This document shows positions 24,273 through 33,813 of a stretch of DNA of 64,000 bases, piece after piece. The translations under genes were made by a program, and so were the position numbers. The notes beneath the pieces were generated by a model. It did no database searches. It saw only the letters and a list, made by a program, of their open reading frames with translations, and was not told the DNA's origin. Position 1 is the stretch's first letter; each line of letters starts with the position of its first letter. Source of the DNA: Streptomyces sp. NBC_00344 (GTDB lineage Bacteria; Actinomycetota; Actinomycetes; Streptomycetales; Streptomycetaceae). Location: NCBI RefSeq assembly GCF_036088315.1, contig NZ_CP107996.1:186001-250000 (forward strand), read 5' to 3'.

Positions 24273-26531
24273 ATGGCTACCGCCCCCTCCTCCGTGACGT
24301 CGGACGGCGACTCCCGAGCACCGCAACCGGTATCCAGGCTGTACCGGATCGGAAGCTGGTGTGCCCGTAAGCCCTGGCGGGTCCTCACCGTCTGGCTCTT
24401 TGTACTCATCGCGTCCGTCGCCGCCAACCGCGCGGCAGGCGGTACGTACGAGGACGACTTCACCCTCCGCGGCACATCCGTCCAGAAGGGAGCCGATCTC
24501 CTCGCCGAGCACAAGTCCCTGGCCGGGGGTACGTCCGCGCCGATCGTGCTGCACACCAGCGGTGGCACACTCACCGCCCACCGGGAGGCCGTGGCGCAGG
24601 CGTCCAGCAAGCTCGGAAGCCTCGGTCATGTGCTTTCGGTCTCCGACCCCTTCAGTACGCATGGTGCACTGTCCGGGGACCGGACGACCGGATACATCTC
24701 TGTCCGCTTCTCAACGAACCCCGCCACCTTCGACAGGAGTTACCTCGACTCGGTCGACGGGGCAGTGGCGGCCCTGCGTTCCGATCATGTCCAGGTGGAG
24801 TACGGCGGTCAGCTGGGACTGCTCGCCAAGCCCAAGGGGGGCGGGCACCTGTCGGAGATCATCGGTCTGGGGGTCGCCCTGCTGGTACTGCTGATCGGTT
24901 TCGGAAGTATCGCCGCCGCACTCCTTCCGCTGATGAGCGCGGTCGTCGCCGTTCTGTGCGGTGTCTCCTTGCTGGGGCTGCTCGCCGCGGTGTTCACCTT
25001 CGGAGCTGCCTCTCCGACGCTTGCGGTGATGATGGGGCTGGGCGTCGGTCTCGACTACGCGCTGTTCCTGACCACCCGCTTCCGCAAGTTCCTGCACGAC
25101 AGTCCCGACGCGGTCACGGCGGTCGCCCGTACCGTCTCGACCAGCGGCCGGGCCGTGCTCGTCGCCGCCCTGACCGTCGCTCTTGCCCTCGCCGGGCTCT
25201 ACGCGTCGGGCATCGTGTTCATCGGTACGCTCGGTGCGGCGGCCGGCATCACCGTCGTGGTGTCGGCGATCGCCTCCCTCACTCTGACCCCCGCGCTGCT
25301 CGGCCTCGCCGGCACGAAGATCGACCGATGGCACGTTCGCCCCCCGGTCGACGAACCCGGCACCCAGGACGACATCTGGGCGCGGTGGGCAACGGGAGTG
25401 AAACGGCGCCCGAAAGCCTGTCTGGCCGCGGGCCTGATCACGCTCGGTGTCCTCGCCGTCCCAGCCGCCTCGATCGATCTCGGCCACCTGGACGCGGGCA
25501 CCGATGCGACCAGCACCACCAGCCGCCACGCCTACGATCTGATGGCCGGCGGCTTCGGCCCCGGCTCCAACGGCCCCCTCACCGTTGTCGTCCGGCCCGG
25601 CCACGGGCAGCGCCCCAGCCGGACCGATCTGGCCGCACTCGGGGACACCGTCCGCAGCACCGTCGTGGACACCGACGGCGTGGCCTCCGTGGGCCCTGCC
25701 GTCGCCAGCCCTGACAACGCCCTCCTCGCACTCAACGTGACACCGTCGACCGGCCCCCAGGACGACGCCACCGCCGCCCTCGTACACACCCTCCAGGACG
25801 AGACGCTCCCCGACGAGGCCGGCAGCGGCGGCGCGCGCTTCTACGTCACCGGGACGACGGCCGCGCAGGTCGCGTTCACCGACATCGTGGTCGAACGCCT
25901 CCCGTTCATCATCGCCGTGGTCGTCGGCGCCGCGTTCCTCCTGCTGCTCGTTGTCTTCCGCAGCATCGTCATCGCGATCAGCGCCGCCGTCCTCAACGTG
26001 CTTTCCATCGCCGCCTCCTACGGTGTCGTGGTCGCCGTCTTCCAGTGGGGCTGGGGCGGACGGTGGACAGGAGTCCGCGAGAGCGTTCCCATCGAGTCCT
26101 ACGTCCCGATGATGATGTTCGCCATCGTCTTCGGCCTGTCCATGGACTACCAGGTGTTCCTGCTGTCCCGGGTCCGGGAAGCGTGGACCCTCACCGGGGA
26201 CAACGACGCCGGCATCGCGACCGGGCTGAGCGCCACCGCCCGGGTGATCACCGCAGCGGCACTCATCATGTCCAGTGTCTTCCTGGCCTTCCTGCTGTCC
26301 GACAACATCGTCGTCAAGATGCTCTCCCTGGGCCTGGCCGCCAGCGTGATCATCGATGCCACGGTCGTCCGTCTCCTGCTCGTCCCGGCGACGATGTACT
26401 TGTCCGGGGGCGCCAATTGGTGGATCCCGCGATGGCTCGACCGCGTTCTGCCGCACTTCGACCCCGAGGGGCCCCCTCCGTTGACCGGCGCTGATGAAGC
26501 GGTCACCGCATCCCCCAGCGGAGCCATCTGA
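24273..26531 (+). CDS. MMPL-family RND transporter
   Basis: A 752-residue membrane protein of the MMPL family, which exports lipids or hydrophobic compounds and some drugs. Layout is N-terminal helix (WRVLTVWLFVLIASVAA), extracytoplasmic domain, six helices including GLGVGLDYALFLTTRFRK, a second extracytoplasmic domain, and a second six-helix block with the repeated motif GLSMDYQVFLLSRVRE. The two GxxxDY motifs are the proton-relay signature. It overlaps the following DUF2993 gene at TGATG. It is divergent from a two-component system that probably regulates it. The start lacks a clear ribosome-binding site, and the transcript may be leaderless or nearly so. Confidence 0.92.
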   Translation: MATAPSSVTSDGDSRAPQPVSRLYRIGSWCARKPWRVLTVWLFVLIASVAANRAAGGTYEDDFTLRGTSVQKGADLLAEHKSLAGGTSAPIVLHTSGGTLTAHREAVAQASSKLGSLGHVLSVSDPFSTHGALSGDRTTGYISVRFSTNPATFDRSYLDSVDGAVAALRSDHVQVEYGGQLGLLAKPKGGGHLSEIIGLGVALLVLLIGFGSIAAALLPLMSAVVAVLCGVSLLGLLAAVFTFGAASPTLAVMMGLGVGLDYALFLTTRFRKFLHDSPDAVTAVARTVSTSGRAVLVAALTVALALAGLYASGIVFIGTLGAAAGITVVVSAIASLTLTPALLGLAGTKIDRWHVRPPVDEPGTQDDIWARWATGVKRRPKACLAAGLITLGVLAVPAASIDLGHLDAGTDATSTTSRHAYDLMAGGFGPGSNGPLTVVVRPGHGQRPSRTDLAALGDTVRSTVVDTDGVASVGPAVASPDNALLALNVTPSTGPQDDATAALVHTLQDETLPDEAGSGGARFYVTGTTAAQVAFTDIVVERLPFIIAVVVGAAFLLLLVVFRSIVIAISAAVLNVLSIAASYGVVVAVFQWGWGGRWTGVRESVPIESYVPMMMFAIVFGLSMDYQVFLLSRVREAWTLTGDNDAGIATGLSATARVITAAALIMSSVFLAFLLSDNIVVKMLSLGLAASVIIDATVVRLLLVPATMYLSGGANWWIPRWLDRVLPHFDPEGPPPLTGADEAVTASPSGAI

Positions 26532-27259
26532 TGCGACGGAAGCCTGTGGCCCGACGGGAGCCGGTGCGCTTGCGGCGACTGTTCAGAAACAAGTTCTTCG
26601 TGAGCACACTGACGCTCACCGCCTTCGTGGCCCTGCTCGCCGGAGCGAACCTGGCCGCCCGCCTGATCATCGAGCAGAGAATCGCCTCTGTCATGTCCAG
26701 GATGACGGGTTCCGATCCCGATGTGGAACCAAGTGGTCAGCTGTCTCTGCTCGCCGTTCTCAGCAAGCACGTCGCTGCGGTGGACGTGACCAGCCACAAC
26801 ACCAAGGTCGGTACGTTCTCCGGCGCGAGAGTGCACATCCGCCTGGATGATGTGCGGTTCGGGAGCGGCAGGACGAGCATCGGCAGTTCACAGGCCGCCA
26901 TCGACATCCCGGCGGCCGCGATAGCGCAGCAGATCGGCGCGGGCGGTATCACGGTCGCGGAGGTACGCCCCGACGCCGCGGCCGGCACGCTCACCCTGCG
27001 CATGGGCCCCGGCGGCATCGCCCAGGTCGTCCTCAGGCCCGAGGCCGATTCGGGCCGTCTCACCCTTAGCCTCGGCGCGGTGGAGATCTTCGGCAGGCCG
27101 GCCCCCGAAGCGACCAGACGAGCCATCGAGGCCAAGCTCCCCGACGGCTCGGGTGGCACGTCCTATCCGCTCGGCATGTCCGTCAGGTCGGCCGAAGTGA
27201 CTTCGGAAGGACTGCATGTCGTACTGCACGGCGCGAGAACGAGCGTCACTTCGGCATGA
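26531..27259 (+). CDS. DUF2993 (LmeA-like) lipid-binding membrane-anchored protein
   Basis: A 242-residue protein with an N-terminal membrane anchor (about 25-48, FVSTLTLTAFVALLAGANLA) and an extracytoplasmic DUF2993 domain. Members include mycobacterial LmeA, a phospholipid-binding protein that supports envelope glycolipid synthesis. The coupled start (TGATG) with the MMPL gene suggests that the two proteins work together, perhaps with DUF2993 accepting or delivering a lipid moved by MMPL. That pairing is inference. No catalytic residues are expected in this family. Confidence 0.82.
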   Translation: MRRKPVARREPVRLRRLFRNKFFVSTLTLTAFVALLAGANLAARLIIEQRIASVMSRMTGSDPDVEPSGQLSLLAVLSKHVAAVDVTSHNTKVGTFSGARVHIRLDDVRFGSGRTSIGSSQAAIDIPAAAIAQQIGAGGITVAEVRPDAAAGTLTLRMGPGGIAQVVLRPEADSGRLTLSLGAVEIFGRPAPEATRRAIEAKLPDGSGGTSYPLGMSVRSAEVTSEGLHVVLHGARTSVTSA

Positions 27260-27541
27260 GATCCGGAGCGGTTCTGTGGTGGTGCGGAAGCGTCCGTGGC
27301 GCGGATGCGTCCGTGGTGCGGATGTGCATGGCAGCGGTGTCACGTGTGTGCGCGGACAGTGCGCACCGTGCGTCCGCTCCGGCTCCTGTGGTCTCCGACC
27401 TCTGGCCCTGGCTCCTGACTTCTGACCGGGAACGTCGCGCGCCGTCGCAGCCGGCCGCCGACTCCCGCGTGGTGAACGGAAGCTGCCCGAGGGACCCCCT
27501 TAGCCGGCGACGGCCGTCGGCCCCTGCGACTTCTGGGGGCC

Positions 27542-28180
27542 TCAGGTATCTCCGCCGACGGCGAGGGCGGCCCGGGTGGCGGCGAAGAGGCGGGCGCAGC
27601 GTTCGGTCATGGCATCCGCCGACTGGCCGGGGTGGTTGATCCACCAGCGGACCAGGGCGGTGACCACGCCCCGCCAGGCGTACTTGAGCGCGTCGGCGTC
27701 CAGGGGGTCCGCGGATCCGGCGGCACGGAGCAGGCCGGCACTTCCGGTTGCCGCGAGCTGGTCGATGGCGGCCCGGTACCCTGCGGCGCGCTGGGCGGAT
27801 TCGCTGCCGGCCGGGAGAGCCGGGTCGTAGAGCACGAACCATGCCTCACGCCGTCCCTCCAGAGCGGTGAACAGGGCACGAAGCACCAGCAGGGGCGTGT
27901 GCGGGGCCGTGATCTCGCTCTGCCCCATCGCCGCGCGTACGGCGCCGAGCAGTTCGTCGCCGACCGGAGTCAGGCAGGCGAGGTAGAGGTCCTGCTTGGA
28001 GCCGAAGTACTGGTGCAGCAGGGCTTTGGTCACCCCGACCCGCGCGGCGACGGTGGTCAGAGAGGTGGCCTCGTAGCCGTGGCGGCCGAATTCCTCGGTG
28101 GCGGCGGCGAGGATCTGCCGTTCGCGGACCGCCCGGGGAACGCCCTTGGTACCTGCTCGGGAGCGAGGAGAGATTGCCAT
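27542..28180 (-). CDS. TetR-family transcriptional regulator
   Basis: A 212-residue regulator. The N-terminal helix-turn-helix covers about residues 15-62 (ILAAATEEFGRHGYEATSLT, VTKALLHQYFGSKQDLYLA), and the C-terminal ligand domain is all-helical. The ATG at 28180 is chosen over a GTG two codons earlier. It is divergent from the AGPS-like flavoprotein gene; the operator-like palindrome at 28191-28204 lies between their starts. That suggests autoregulation and control of the flavoprotein. The ligand is unknown, although regulators of this group beside lipid genes often sense acyl compounds. Confidence 0.9.
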   Translation of the reverse strand: MAISPRSRAGTKGVPRAVRERQILAAATEEFGRHGYEATSLTTVAARVGVTKALLHQYFGSKQDLYLACLTPVGDELLGAVRAAMGQSEITAPHTPLLVLRALFTALEGRREAWFVLYDPALPAGSESAQRAAGYRAAIDQLAATGSAGLLRAAGSADPLDADALKYAWRGVVTALVRWWINHPGQSADAMTERCARLFAATRAALAVGGDT

Positions 28181-28190
28181 GTCCACGATA

Positions 28191-28204
28191 TTACCCTACG
28201 GTAA
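28191..28204. promoter_or_regulatory. TetR operator-like palindrome
   Basis: TTACC, a 4-nt spacer and GGTAA form an inverted repeat in AT-rich sequence, 10 nt upstream of the TetR start and 45 nt before the divergent flavoprotein gene. Further matching A/T bases flank it on both sides. Confidence 0.6.
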
Positions 28205-28248
28205 ATTACCCAGTGGTTAGTTCGCAGGATCAGCGGAACGGAACTTTC

Positions 28249-29844
28249 ATGGCCGACGCTACGACCGCGCCCCGCACCGCCCGCGCCCGCTCCTGGTGGG
28301 GCTGGGGGTGGGCCGACGAGCACCCGGACGACGCGGAATGCATCGCGATGGGAGCGCTGCTCCCCGGTACGCTGCCGCGCCCGCTGCCCATCCCGCGCGT
28401 TGCCGACCTGCGCATCGGCCGGCCCGCCGCCGAGCCGCCCCGAAGCCTCGCGCATCTGGTCACCGCCGACCCCGGGGTGCGCGCCGCCCACGCCATGGGC
28501 AAGGCGTACCGGGATGTCATCCGCGCCCTGCGCGGCCGGCCCGGCCGGATACCCGATCTCGTCGCCCGTCCGGCGAACGGCCAGGACGTGGCCGACCTCC
28601 TGGAGTGGGCCGGCGGCCACGGCGTGGCGGTGATCCCCTACGGCGGGGGCTCCTCGGTCACCGGAGGCGTGGAGTACCGAGGCGACGCACACCAGGTGGT
28701 GCTGTCCCTCGACCTGACCGCGATGGACCGGGTCCTGGAGATCGACACCGACAGCCGCGCCGCCCGCATCCAGGCCGGCGCGCTCGGCCCCGCGCTGGAG
28801 GACCAGCTCAGGCCGCACTCACTGACGCTGCGCCACTTCCCGCAGAGCTTCGAGTTCTCCACCCTCGGCGGCTGGCTCGCCACCCGCGCGGGGGGTCATT
28901 ACGCCACCGTCCACACACACATCGACGACTTCGTACAGTCCCTGCAGGTGGTCACCCCGGCGGGTGTCGGCACCTCATGGCGCCTGCCCGCGTCCGGCGC
29001 CGGGCCGTCTCCCGACCGGCTGTTCCTCGGCTCCGAAGGCGCTCTGGGCGTCATCACCGAGGCGTGGATGCGCCTCCAGGAACGCCCCCGGCACAAGGCA
29101 TCCGCCCCCGTGTCCTTCGCTGACTTCCCCGCAGCGCTGCGCGCGGTGCGAGCAATCGCCCAGTCCGGTCTCACCCCCGCCAACTGCCGCCTGCTCGATC
29201 CCGGCGAAGCCGCCCTTTCCGGCGCTGCCCGGGACGGCCGATCCCTGCTCGTCCTCGGATTCGAATCCGCTGCCGCGCCCGTCGATACCGACCTCGCCCA
29301 AGCACTGGACCTGGCCCGCGCCCACGGCGGCGTGACCGCCGTTCCCTCCGCCGGCTCCGCCGACGGGGCCGTCGGCGCGTGGCGCTCGGCCTTCCTGCGC
29401 ATGCCGTACCTGCGCGACGGCCTGGCCCGGATGGGAGCCGTCGTCGAGACCTTCGAGACGGCCACCACCTGGGACCGGCTTCCCGCGCTGATCGATGCCG
29501 TCCGCGACGAGGTCGGCGCCGCCGCGCGCGAAGCCACCGGCCATCCGGCCACCGTCAACTGCCGTCTCACGCACGTCTATCCCGACGGTGCAGCGCCCTA
29601 CTTCACCGTGCTGGCCGCCGGCCGGCCCGGCGACGAGGTCGCCGTCTGGGACCACGTCAAGGACGTCGCAACCGACGTCCTCCACCGCCACCGCGCCACC
29701 ATTACCCACCACCACGCGGTCGGCCGCGACCACCGCCCCGGCTACGACAGGCAGCGCCCCGAGCCGTTCGCCCTGGCCTTGCGCGCCACCAAGACGGCGC
29801 TCGACCCGCACGGAATCCTCAATCCAGGAGTGCTCGTGGACTGA
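28249..29844 (+). CDS. FAD-linked oxidase, alkyldihydroxyacetonephosphate-synthase-like
   Basis: A 531-residue flavoprotein. Near the N-terminus RSWWGWGWADE is characteristic of AGPS-like proteins. The PP-loop FAD-binding domain follows (VIPYGGGSSVTGGVE; FSTLGGWLATRAGGHYAT). The C-terminal FAD-oxidase domain has the HHHAVGRDHRPGY segment, with the histidine cluster used in AGPS catalysis. Eukaryotic AGPS makes ether lipids; the bacterial relatives' substrates are poorly known and may be lipid or hydroxy-acid compounds. The ATG at 28249 has GGAA sequences upstream. It is controlled, probably, by the divergent TetR protein. Confidence 0.88.
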   Translation: MADATTAPRTARARSWWGWGWADEHPDDAECIAMGALLPGTLPRPLPIPRVADLRIGRPAAEPPRSLAHLVTADPGVRAAHAMGKAYRDVIRALRGRPGRIPDLVARPANGQDVADLLEWAGGHGVAVIPYGGGSSVTGGVEYRGDAHQVVLSLDLTAMDRVLEIDTDSRAARIQAGALGPALEDQLRPHSLTLRHFPQSFEFSTLGGWLATRAGGHYATVHTHIDDFVQSLQVVTPAGVGTSWRLPASGAGPSPDRLFLGSEGALGVITEAWMRLQERPRHKASAPVSFADFPAALRAVRAIAQSGLTPANCRLLDPGEAALSGAARDGRSLLVLGFESAAAPVDTDLAQALDLARAHGGVTAVPSAGSADGAVGAWRSAFLRMPYLRDGLARMGAVVETFETATTWDRLPALIDAVRDEVGAAAREATGHPATVNCRLTHVYPDGAAPYFTVLAAGRPGDEVAVWDHVKDVATDVLHRHRATITHHHAVGRDHRPGYDRQRPEPFALALRATKTALDPHGILNPGVLVD

Positions 29845-30178
29845 CCCAGGGAAACCCCGAGCGGGTCCGGGCGCCACCCCCTGCGGCGCGTGCACGGCGC
29901 GGTGGACACTGGGTCGTGCTGCCTGCGCGCGGGTGCAACAGCGCGTGAGATGGGCCTGCTCGGCACCCGCTGCCGCCGCCGGTGCGGCGCCGGCGGCCGC
30001 TCCAGTGCTAAGCGGGTCTCCCGTGGGACGGGCACTCCCGGAGGAGACCAGAGGCGCGAGCCCACCGGACGGCACGTCAGGCGCCGGTGGCCGCACACGA
30101 GCCCGTGGGCCGGCCGGTGGCCCTGACGGGCATCCGGCCGACCCACGGTGCACGCCCCGGGAAGGGCGCGCCGTCACC
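29845..30178. other. Gap between convergent genes
   Basis: This 334-nt region separates the flavoprotein gene from the amino acid permease gene. I see no supported gene, repeat or RNA here. The sequence is strongly G+C-rich. Confidence 0.3.
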
Positions 30179-31615
30179 TCACTGCGAGCGCGCCGCGGAC
30201 CGGCGCCGGTCGAGCACCAAGCCGAGAGCCACTACCAACACGGCCACCAGAGTCGAGAGGATGACCTGCTCGCGCCCCGAGTCGTCGGTGAGCATGTAGA
30301 TCAGCACGAACGAGATCATTCCGATGGTCGCCCACGTCAGATACGGGAACAGCCACATCCGGACGACAAGCTTCTCGGGGTTCTCGCGCAGGATGATCCC
30401 GCGCATCCTCAGCTGCGAGAAGCAGATGGCGAGCCACACGAACAGGGCGATCGCACCTGAGGAGTTCAGCAGGAACTGGAAGACCGTGTCCGGCCACAGG
30501 TAGTTGAAACCGACGGCGACGAAGCCGAAGACAACGGACGCGAGGATTGCCACCCGCGGAACACCACGGCCGCTCGTACGGGCGAAGGACCGCGGAGCGT
30601 CACCTCGGCGGCCGAGCGAGAAGGCCATCCGGGAGGCGGTGTAGAGGCCGGAGTTGAGGCAGGACAGAACGGCGGTCAGCACGATGACGTTCATGACCTG
30701 GCCGGCGTGCGGGATCCCGATGGAGTCGAGCGCCGCGACGTAAGAGCCCTTGTCGGCGATCGCCTTGGAATTCCACGGCAGCAGAGTGATCACGACGAAG
30801 ATCGAGCCGAGGTAGAAGATGCCGATGCGCCAGATCACGCTGTTGGTGGCCTTGGTGACCGCCCGCTGCGGGTCCTCGGACTCACCGGCGGCGAGGGTGA
30901 CGATCTCGCTGCCCATGAAGGAGAAGACGACCATCAGTACACCGGTGAGGATCGCCCCGGGTCCGTGCGGCATGAAGCCGCCGTGCGAGGTGAGATTGGA
31001 GAAGGCGGCCGTGTGGCTGTCCGAGCCGGGCAGCACGCCGAACAGGGCGAGCGCTCCGAGCACGATGAAGCCGGCGATCGCGACGACCTTGATCCCGGCG
31101 AACCAGAACTCGAACTCTCCGTACGAGCTGACCGAGGCGAGGTTGGTCGCGGTGAGGACGATCATGACGATCAGCGCCCAGGCCCACTGCGGGACGCCGG
31201 GGACCCAGCCTTCGAGGATCTTCGCTCCGGCGGTCGCCTCGACCGCCAGCACCACGACCCAGAAGAACCAGTACAGCCAGCCGATCGAGAATCCGGCCCA
31301 GCGGCCGAGAGCCCGGTCCGCGTAGGCGGAGAACGATCCGGAGGTCGGGTTGGCGGCCGCCATCTCGCCGAGCATGCGCATCACGAAGACGACCAGCGCG
31401 CCGACGAGGGCGTACGACAGAAGAATGGCGGGGCCGGCCGCGGCGATGCCATTGGCCGAGCCGACGAACAGGCCCGCGCCGATGACTCCGCCGATTGCGA
31501 TCATCGACAGATGACGGTTCTTGAGCCCGGCCCTGAGGCCGTCGGGCGACGCTGGCGACGAGCCGGGGTCGCCGGTCGCCGGCTCCTTGGCCATGATCGG
31601 AGGTGTCGCGCTCAT
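30179..31615 (-). CDS. Amino acid permease (AAT/GabP-like)
   Basis: A 478-residue transporter of the amino acid-polyamine-organocation superfamily with twelve predicted helices. The N-terminus has the hallmark MIAIGGVIGAGLFVGSANGI and the loop SYALVGALVVFVMRMLGEMA. The segment GEFEFWFAGIKVVAIAGFI is typical of the GABA/aromatic/proline permease branch. AAGGAA lies 8 nt before the ATG at 31615; a GTG two codons earlier is possible. It stands alone, with a long gene-poor region upstream. GABA would link to the aldehyde dehydrogenase at 2481, but the distance makes that speculative. Confidence 0.92.
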   Translation of the reverse strand: MSATPPIMAKEPATGDPGSSPASPDGLRAGLKNRHLSMIAIGGVIGAGLFVGSANGIAAAGPAILLSYALVGALVVFVMRMLGEMAAANPTSGSFSAYADRALGRWAGFSIGWLYWFFWVVVLAVEATAGAKILEGWVPGVPQWAWALIVMIVLTATNLASVSSYGEFEFWFAGIKVVAIAGFIVLGALALFGVLPGSDSHTAAFSNLTSHGGFMPHGPGAILTGVLMVVFSFMGSEIVTLAAGESEDPQRAVTKATNSVIWRIGIFYLGSIFVVITLLPWNSKAIADKGSYVAALDSIGIPHAGQVMNVIVLTAVLSCLNSGLYTASRMAFSLGRRGDAPRSFARTSGRGVPRVAILASVVFGFVAVGFNYLWPDTVFQFLLNSSGAIALFVWLAICFSQLRMRGIILRENPEKLVVRMWLFPYLTWATIGMISFVLIYMLTDDSGREQVILSTLVAVLVVALGLVLDRRRSAARSQ

Positions 31616-32839
31616 ATGCACGTTCCTTCACTGCAGTCTTAGCACTGGGTCGTTGGGGGGATGGCCCCCTCAGCCCCTGGTTCTGGGGTTACGAGCCCCC
31701 GCATTAGAACTTTTCGAAGGCTTCTTACGGAAGACCTGAATCCGTATCGTTGCTTTCACGCTGTGTTGCGTGGTCGCCTGCCAGGTGTCACTCCCGACCC
31801 TGCGGCGGTGTGCCTGCCCCGCCTCGTGGCACTCCCGTGCGTGGGGGGACGATGTCCGGTCCGGACAGACATCCGGCCCCGGGCGACCGCGGCGCGGGCG
31901 ATCGGGACCGGATGACCGGGACCCCTGCGAATCGCCGTCCGGTCAGCGCCGCGTCCGCCGCCAGGGGCGCGCCCGTGGAGGCGGTCGAGTGGGGGTATGC
32001 CCGCCAAGTAGGCGTAGGCGCCGACCCGGCAGGCGCCCGGCCTGGCGCTGCTCGACACCACGGGACGGGAGCGGGGGGCGGCGTATGGCCGGCCGCTTCG
32101 ATGAGCCCGTGGGCGGTCCGAAGGGCCGCTCGGACCGGCGCGTCGAGCGCTGGATGGTGCACGGGTCGAGACCGGCCCACTCGCCCGCCGTGGTTCGCAG
32201 CACGCCGCGGTGAGCTCATCGGTGCGACCCTCAACCAGGCATCGGCGGACAGACATGGGTGACATAGATCACCACCGTCACACCGCCCCGGCGTGGCCAG
32301 TGGCCGGCCGGAAGCACTGCTGAGGCAGCCAGATCACCGACCGAACGCGTCGCGGGTGCGTAGAGACACGTCCTGGCCGAGGAGGAGACGCCAGGGGCTG
32401 CGGAATGCCTGCCGGCGGCGTGCGGCGGCCGGCCGTCGGCTGCTCCGCGCAGCCGGGGAAACCCACCCGGGCGGCCCGCGGGGCAAACCGAGCCTACGGA
32501 GAGCACTGGGAGCCCTGGAACATCTTGCCCGCTGCATCGTCCCCGGCTCGCACGTCCCGGCGTCGGGTCGTGCGAGCCGGGTGCGGTCCAGGCACGACCT
32601 CCACGGCCGGCCGCCGGGGACATGTCACCGACGGCCCTCGCATGCTTCAGCCGCGCAACAGCGTCACCCGCAGCCGCAGCCGGGAGAGGTGGTGGCGGCC
32701 ATGGTGGCGGCGCAGCAATGCGCAGGGCCTGCCGCTGCCTGTGCGGGCGTCCGTGGAGAGAACGCCCGCCAGTGCGTCGGCCGGGCACCCGCTCGGCCGA
32801 CGGGTTGTCCGTCGAGCGGTGCCGGCACGCTCGGTCCGG
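31616..32839. other. Gene-poor region of 1.2 kb
   Basis: No gene is supported. Several long open frames exist on both strands, but none has a convincing start, domain or composition; the putative proteins are Arg/Pro/Gly-rich, as expected for chance frames in G+C-rich DNA. A CRP/FNR-like palindrome lies at 32258-32273. The stretch may contain decayed genes that I cannot identify. Confidence 0.35.
32258..32273. promoter_or_regulatory. CRP/FNR-like palindrome
   Basis: GGTGA, six bases (CATAGA) and TCACC form a perfect 5-bp-arm dyad, matching the GTGA-N6-TCAC core used by CRP/FNR-family regulators. It lies in a region with no recognised gene, so its target is unclear. Confidence 0.4.
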
Positions 32840-33523
32840 TCAGCCCACGCGCTCGATGCGGGCGTGACGGATCAGGAACTTACCCGGCTCACGGACCTGC
32901 TCGAACGCCGCGTTGTTCAGCAGCGCGCAGCTGCCGGAGGTCGCAGTGACCTCCACCGTCGTGGACTTGTCGTTGTCGAGGTTGGTCACCTTGAGCTTTG
33001 TTCCGGCCGGGAACTCACTGCTGGACGCGGCCGGTGCGCCGGCCTCTCCGGAGAGCGTCACGGTCGACCCGGCACAGACGACGTCACCGGTCGCTTGGTC
33101 CCCTCCCCCGGGCCCTGTGGTGCCGGCCCGGTCGCCCGCCGGGGGTGCGGTACTCGGTGCGGTACCGGCCTGGGCGTCTCCCCCGGGCGGCGCGGCCACA
33201 TCCCCCTGCGCCCCCGCCGCCTCGCCGGCGCAGCCGGACGCAGCCTGTTTGCGCTTGATCTCCTCGACGACGGCCTGCCGGTTGGCGATACGCGCGGCCG
33301 ACTGGGCGTCCGGATTCGCCTTCTGACCTGCGATGAACTGCTCGTTGTTGCTCAGTGCGGTGGCCAGTCCGGTACAGACGACCGAAGAGGCCGCGTCTGC
33401 CGGGCCCGACTCCGCGGCCTGGCTGGTCCCGGCCACGACCGCGGCTGTCCCGCCGGCAAGCGTGGCAGCGGCGATCAGCAGGGTGAGCTTCTTCTTCCGG
33501 CTGAGAGTCTTCTTGCGTGACAC
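32840..33523 (-). CDS. Secreted protein with Pro/Gly linker, unknown
   Basis: A 227-residue exported protein. The N-terminus has a lysine-rich region and a hydrophobic core (LTLLIAAATLAGGTAAVVAG) ending SQAAES, a likely signal-peptidase site near residue 37. The mature protein has a helical segment with VVCTGLATALSNNEQFIAGQ, a Gly/Pro/Ala-rich linker (about 100-142) and a small C-terminal domain (FPAGTKLKVTNLDNDKSTTV, SGSCALLNNAAFE). Four cysteines in the mature part could form disulfides. GTG 33523 is supported by CAGGAG upstream. I know similar streptomycete secreted proteins only as hypothetical. Confidence 0.82.
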   Translation of the reverse strand: MSRKKTLSRKKKLTLLIAAATLAGGTAAVVAGTSQAAESGPADAASSVVCTGLATALSNNEQFIAGQKANPDAQSAARIANRQAVVEEIKRKQAASGCAGEAAGAQGDVAAPPGGDAQAGTAPSTAPPAGDRAGTTGPGGGDQATGDVVCAGSTVTLSGEAGAPAASSSEFPAGTKLKVTNLDNDKSTTVEVTATSGSCALLNNAAFEQVREPGKFLIRHARIERVG

Positions 33524-33813
33524 GAGGGGCTCCTGTCCACGGCCGGAACGTCGGTGCGCTCCGGCACGGCTGTGGTGCGGGTGTCCCTACGTACGGGTAA
33601 CCGGCTCATTCGTTTCAGCCGGTCCACTAGTAGAAGGCCGGACGCCCCGGTGCGCGCCGGGTGTCCATGACGTCGCGCTGATGCAGGCGATGCCGTCGGC
33701 CCTCGCGCCATCCACTTTCTGTTTGCCCGGGTTCACGCCTTATCAGAGTTTCGCCACATACGGTTGCCTCTGCATGGTGGTTCCTCCCGCCGTGCACAGG
33801 CGAAGGGAACGGG

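Noticed and set aside
24711..26456. 581-codon minus-strand frame
   Set aside because: Antisense to the MMPL transporter; composition and lack of motifs show it is a shadow.
27286..27330. Short direct repeats containing GCGTCCGTGG
   Set aside because: Only two imperfect copies between convergent genes; most likely a local duplication without function.
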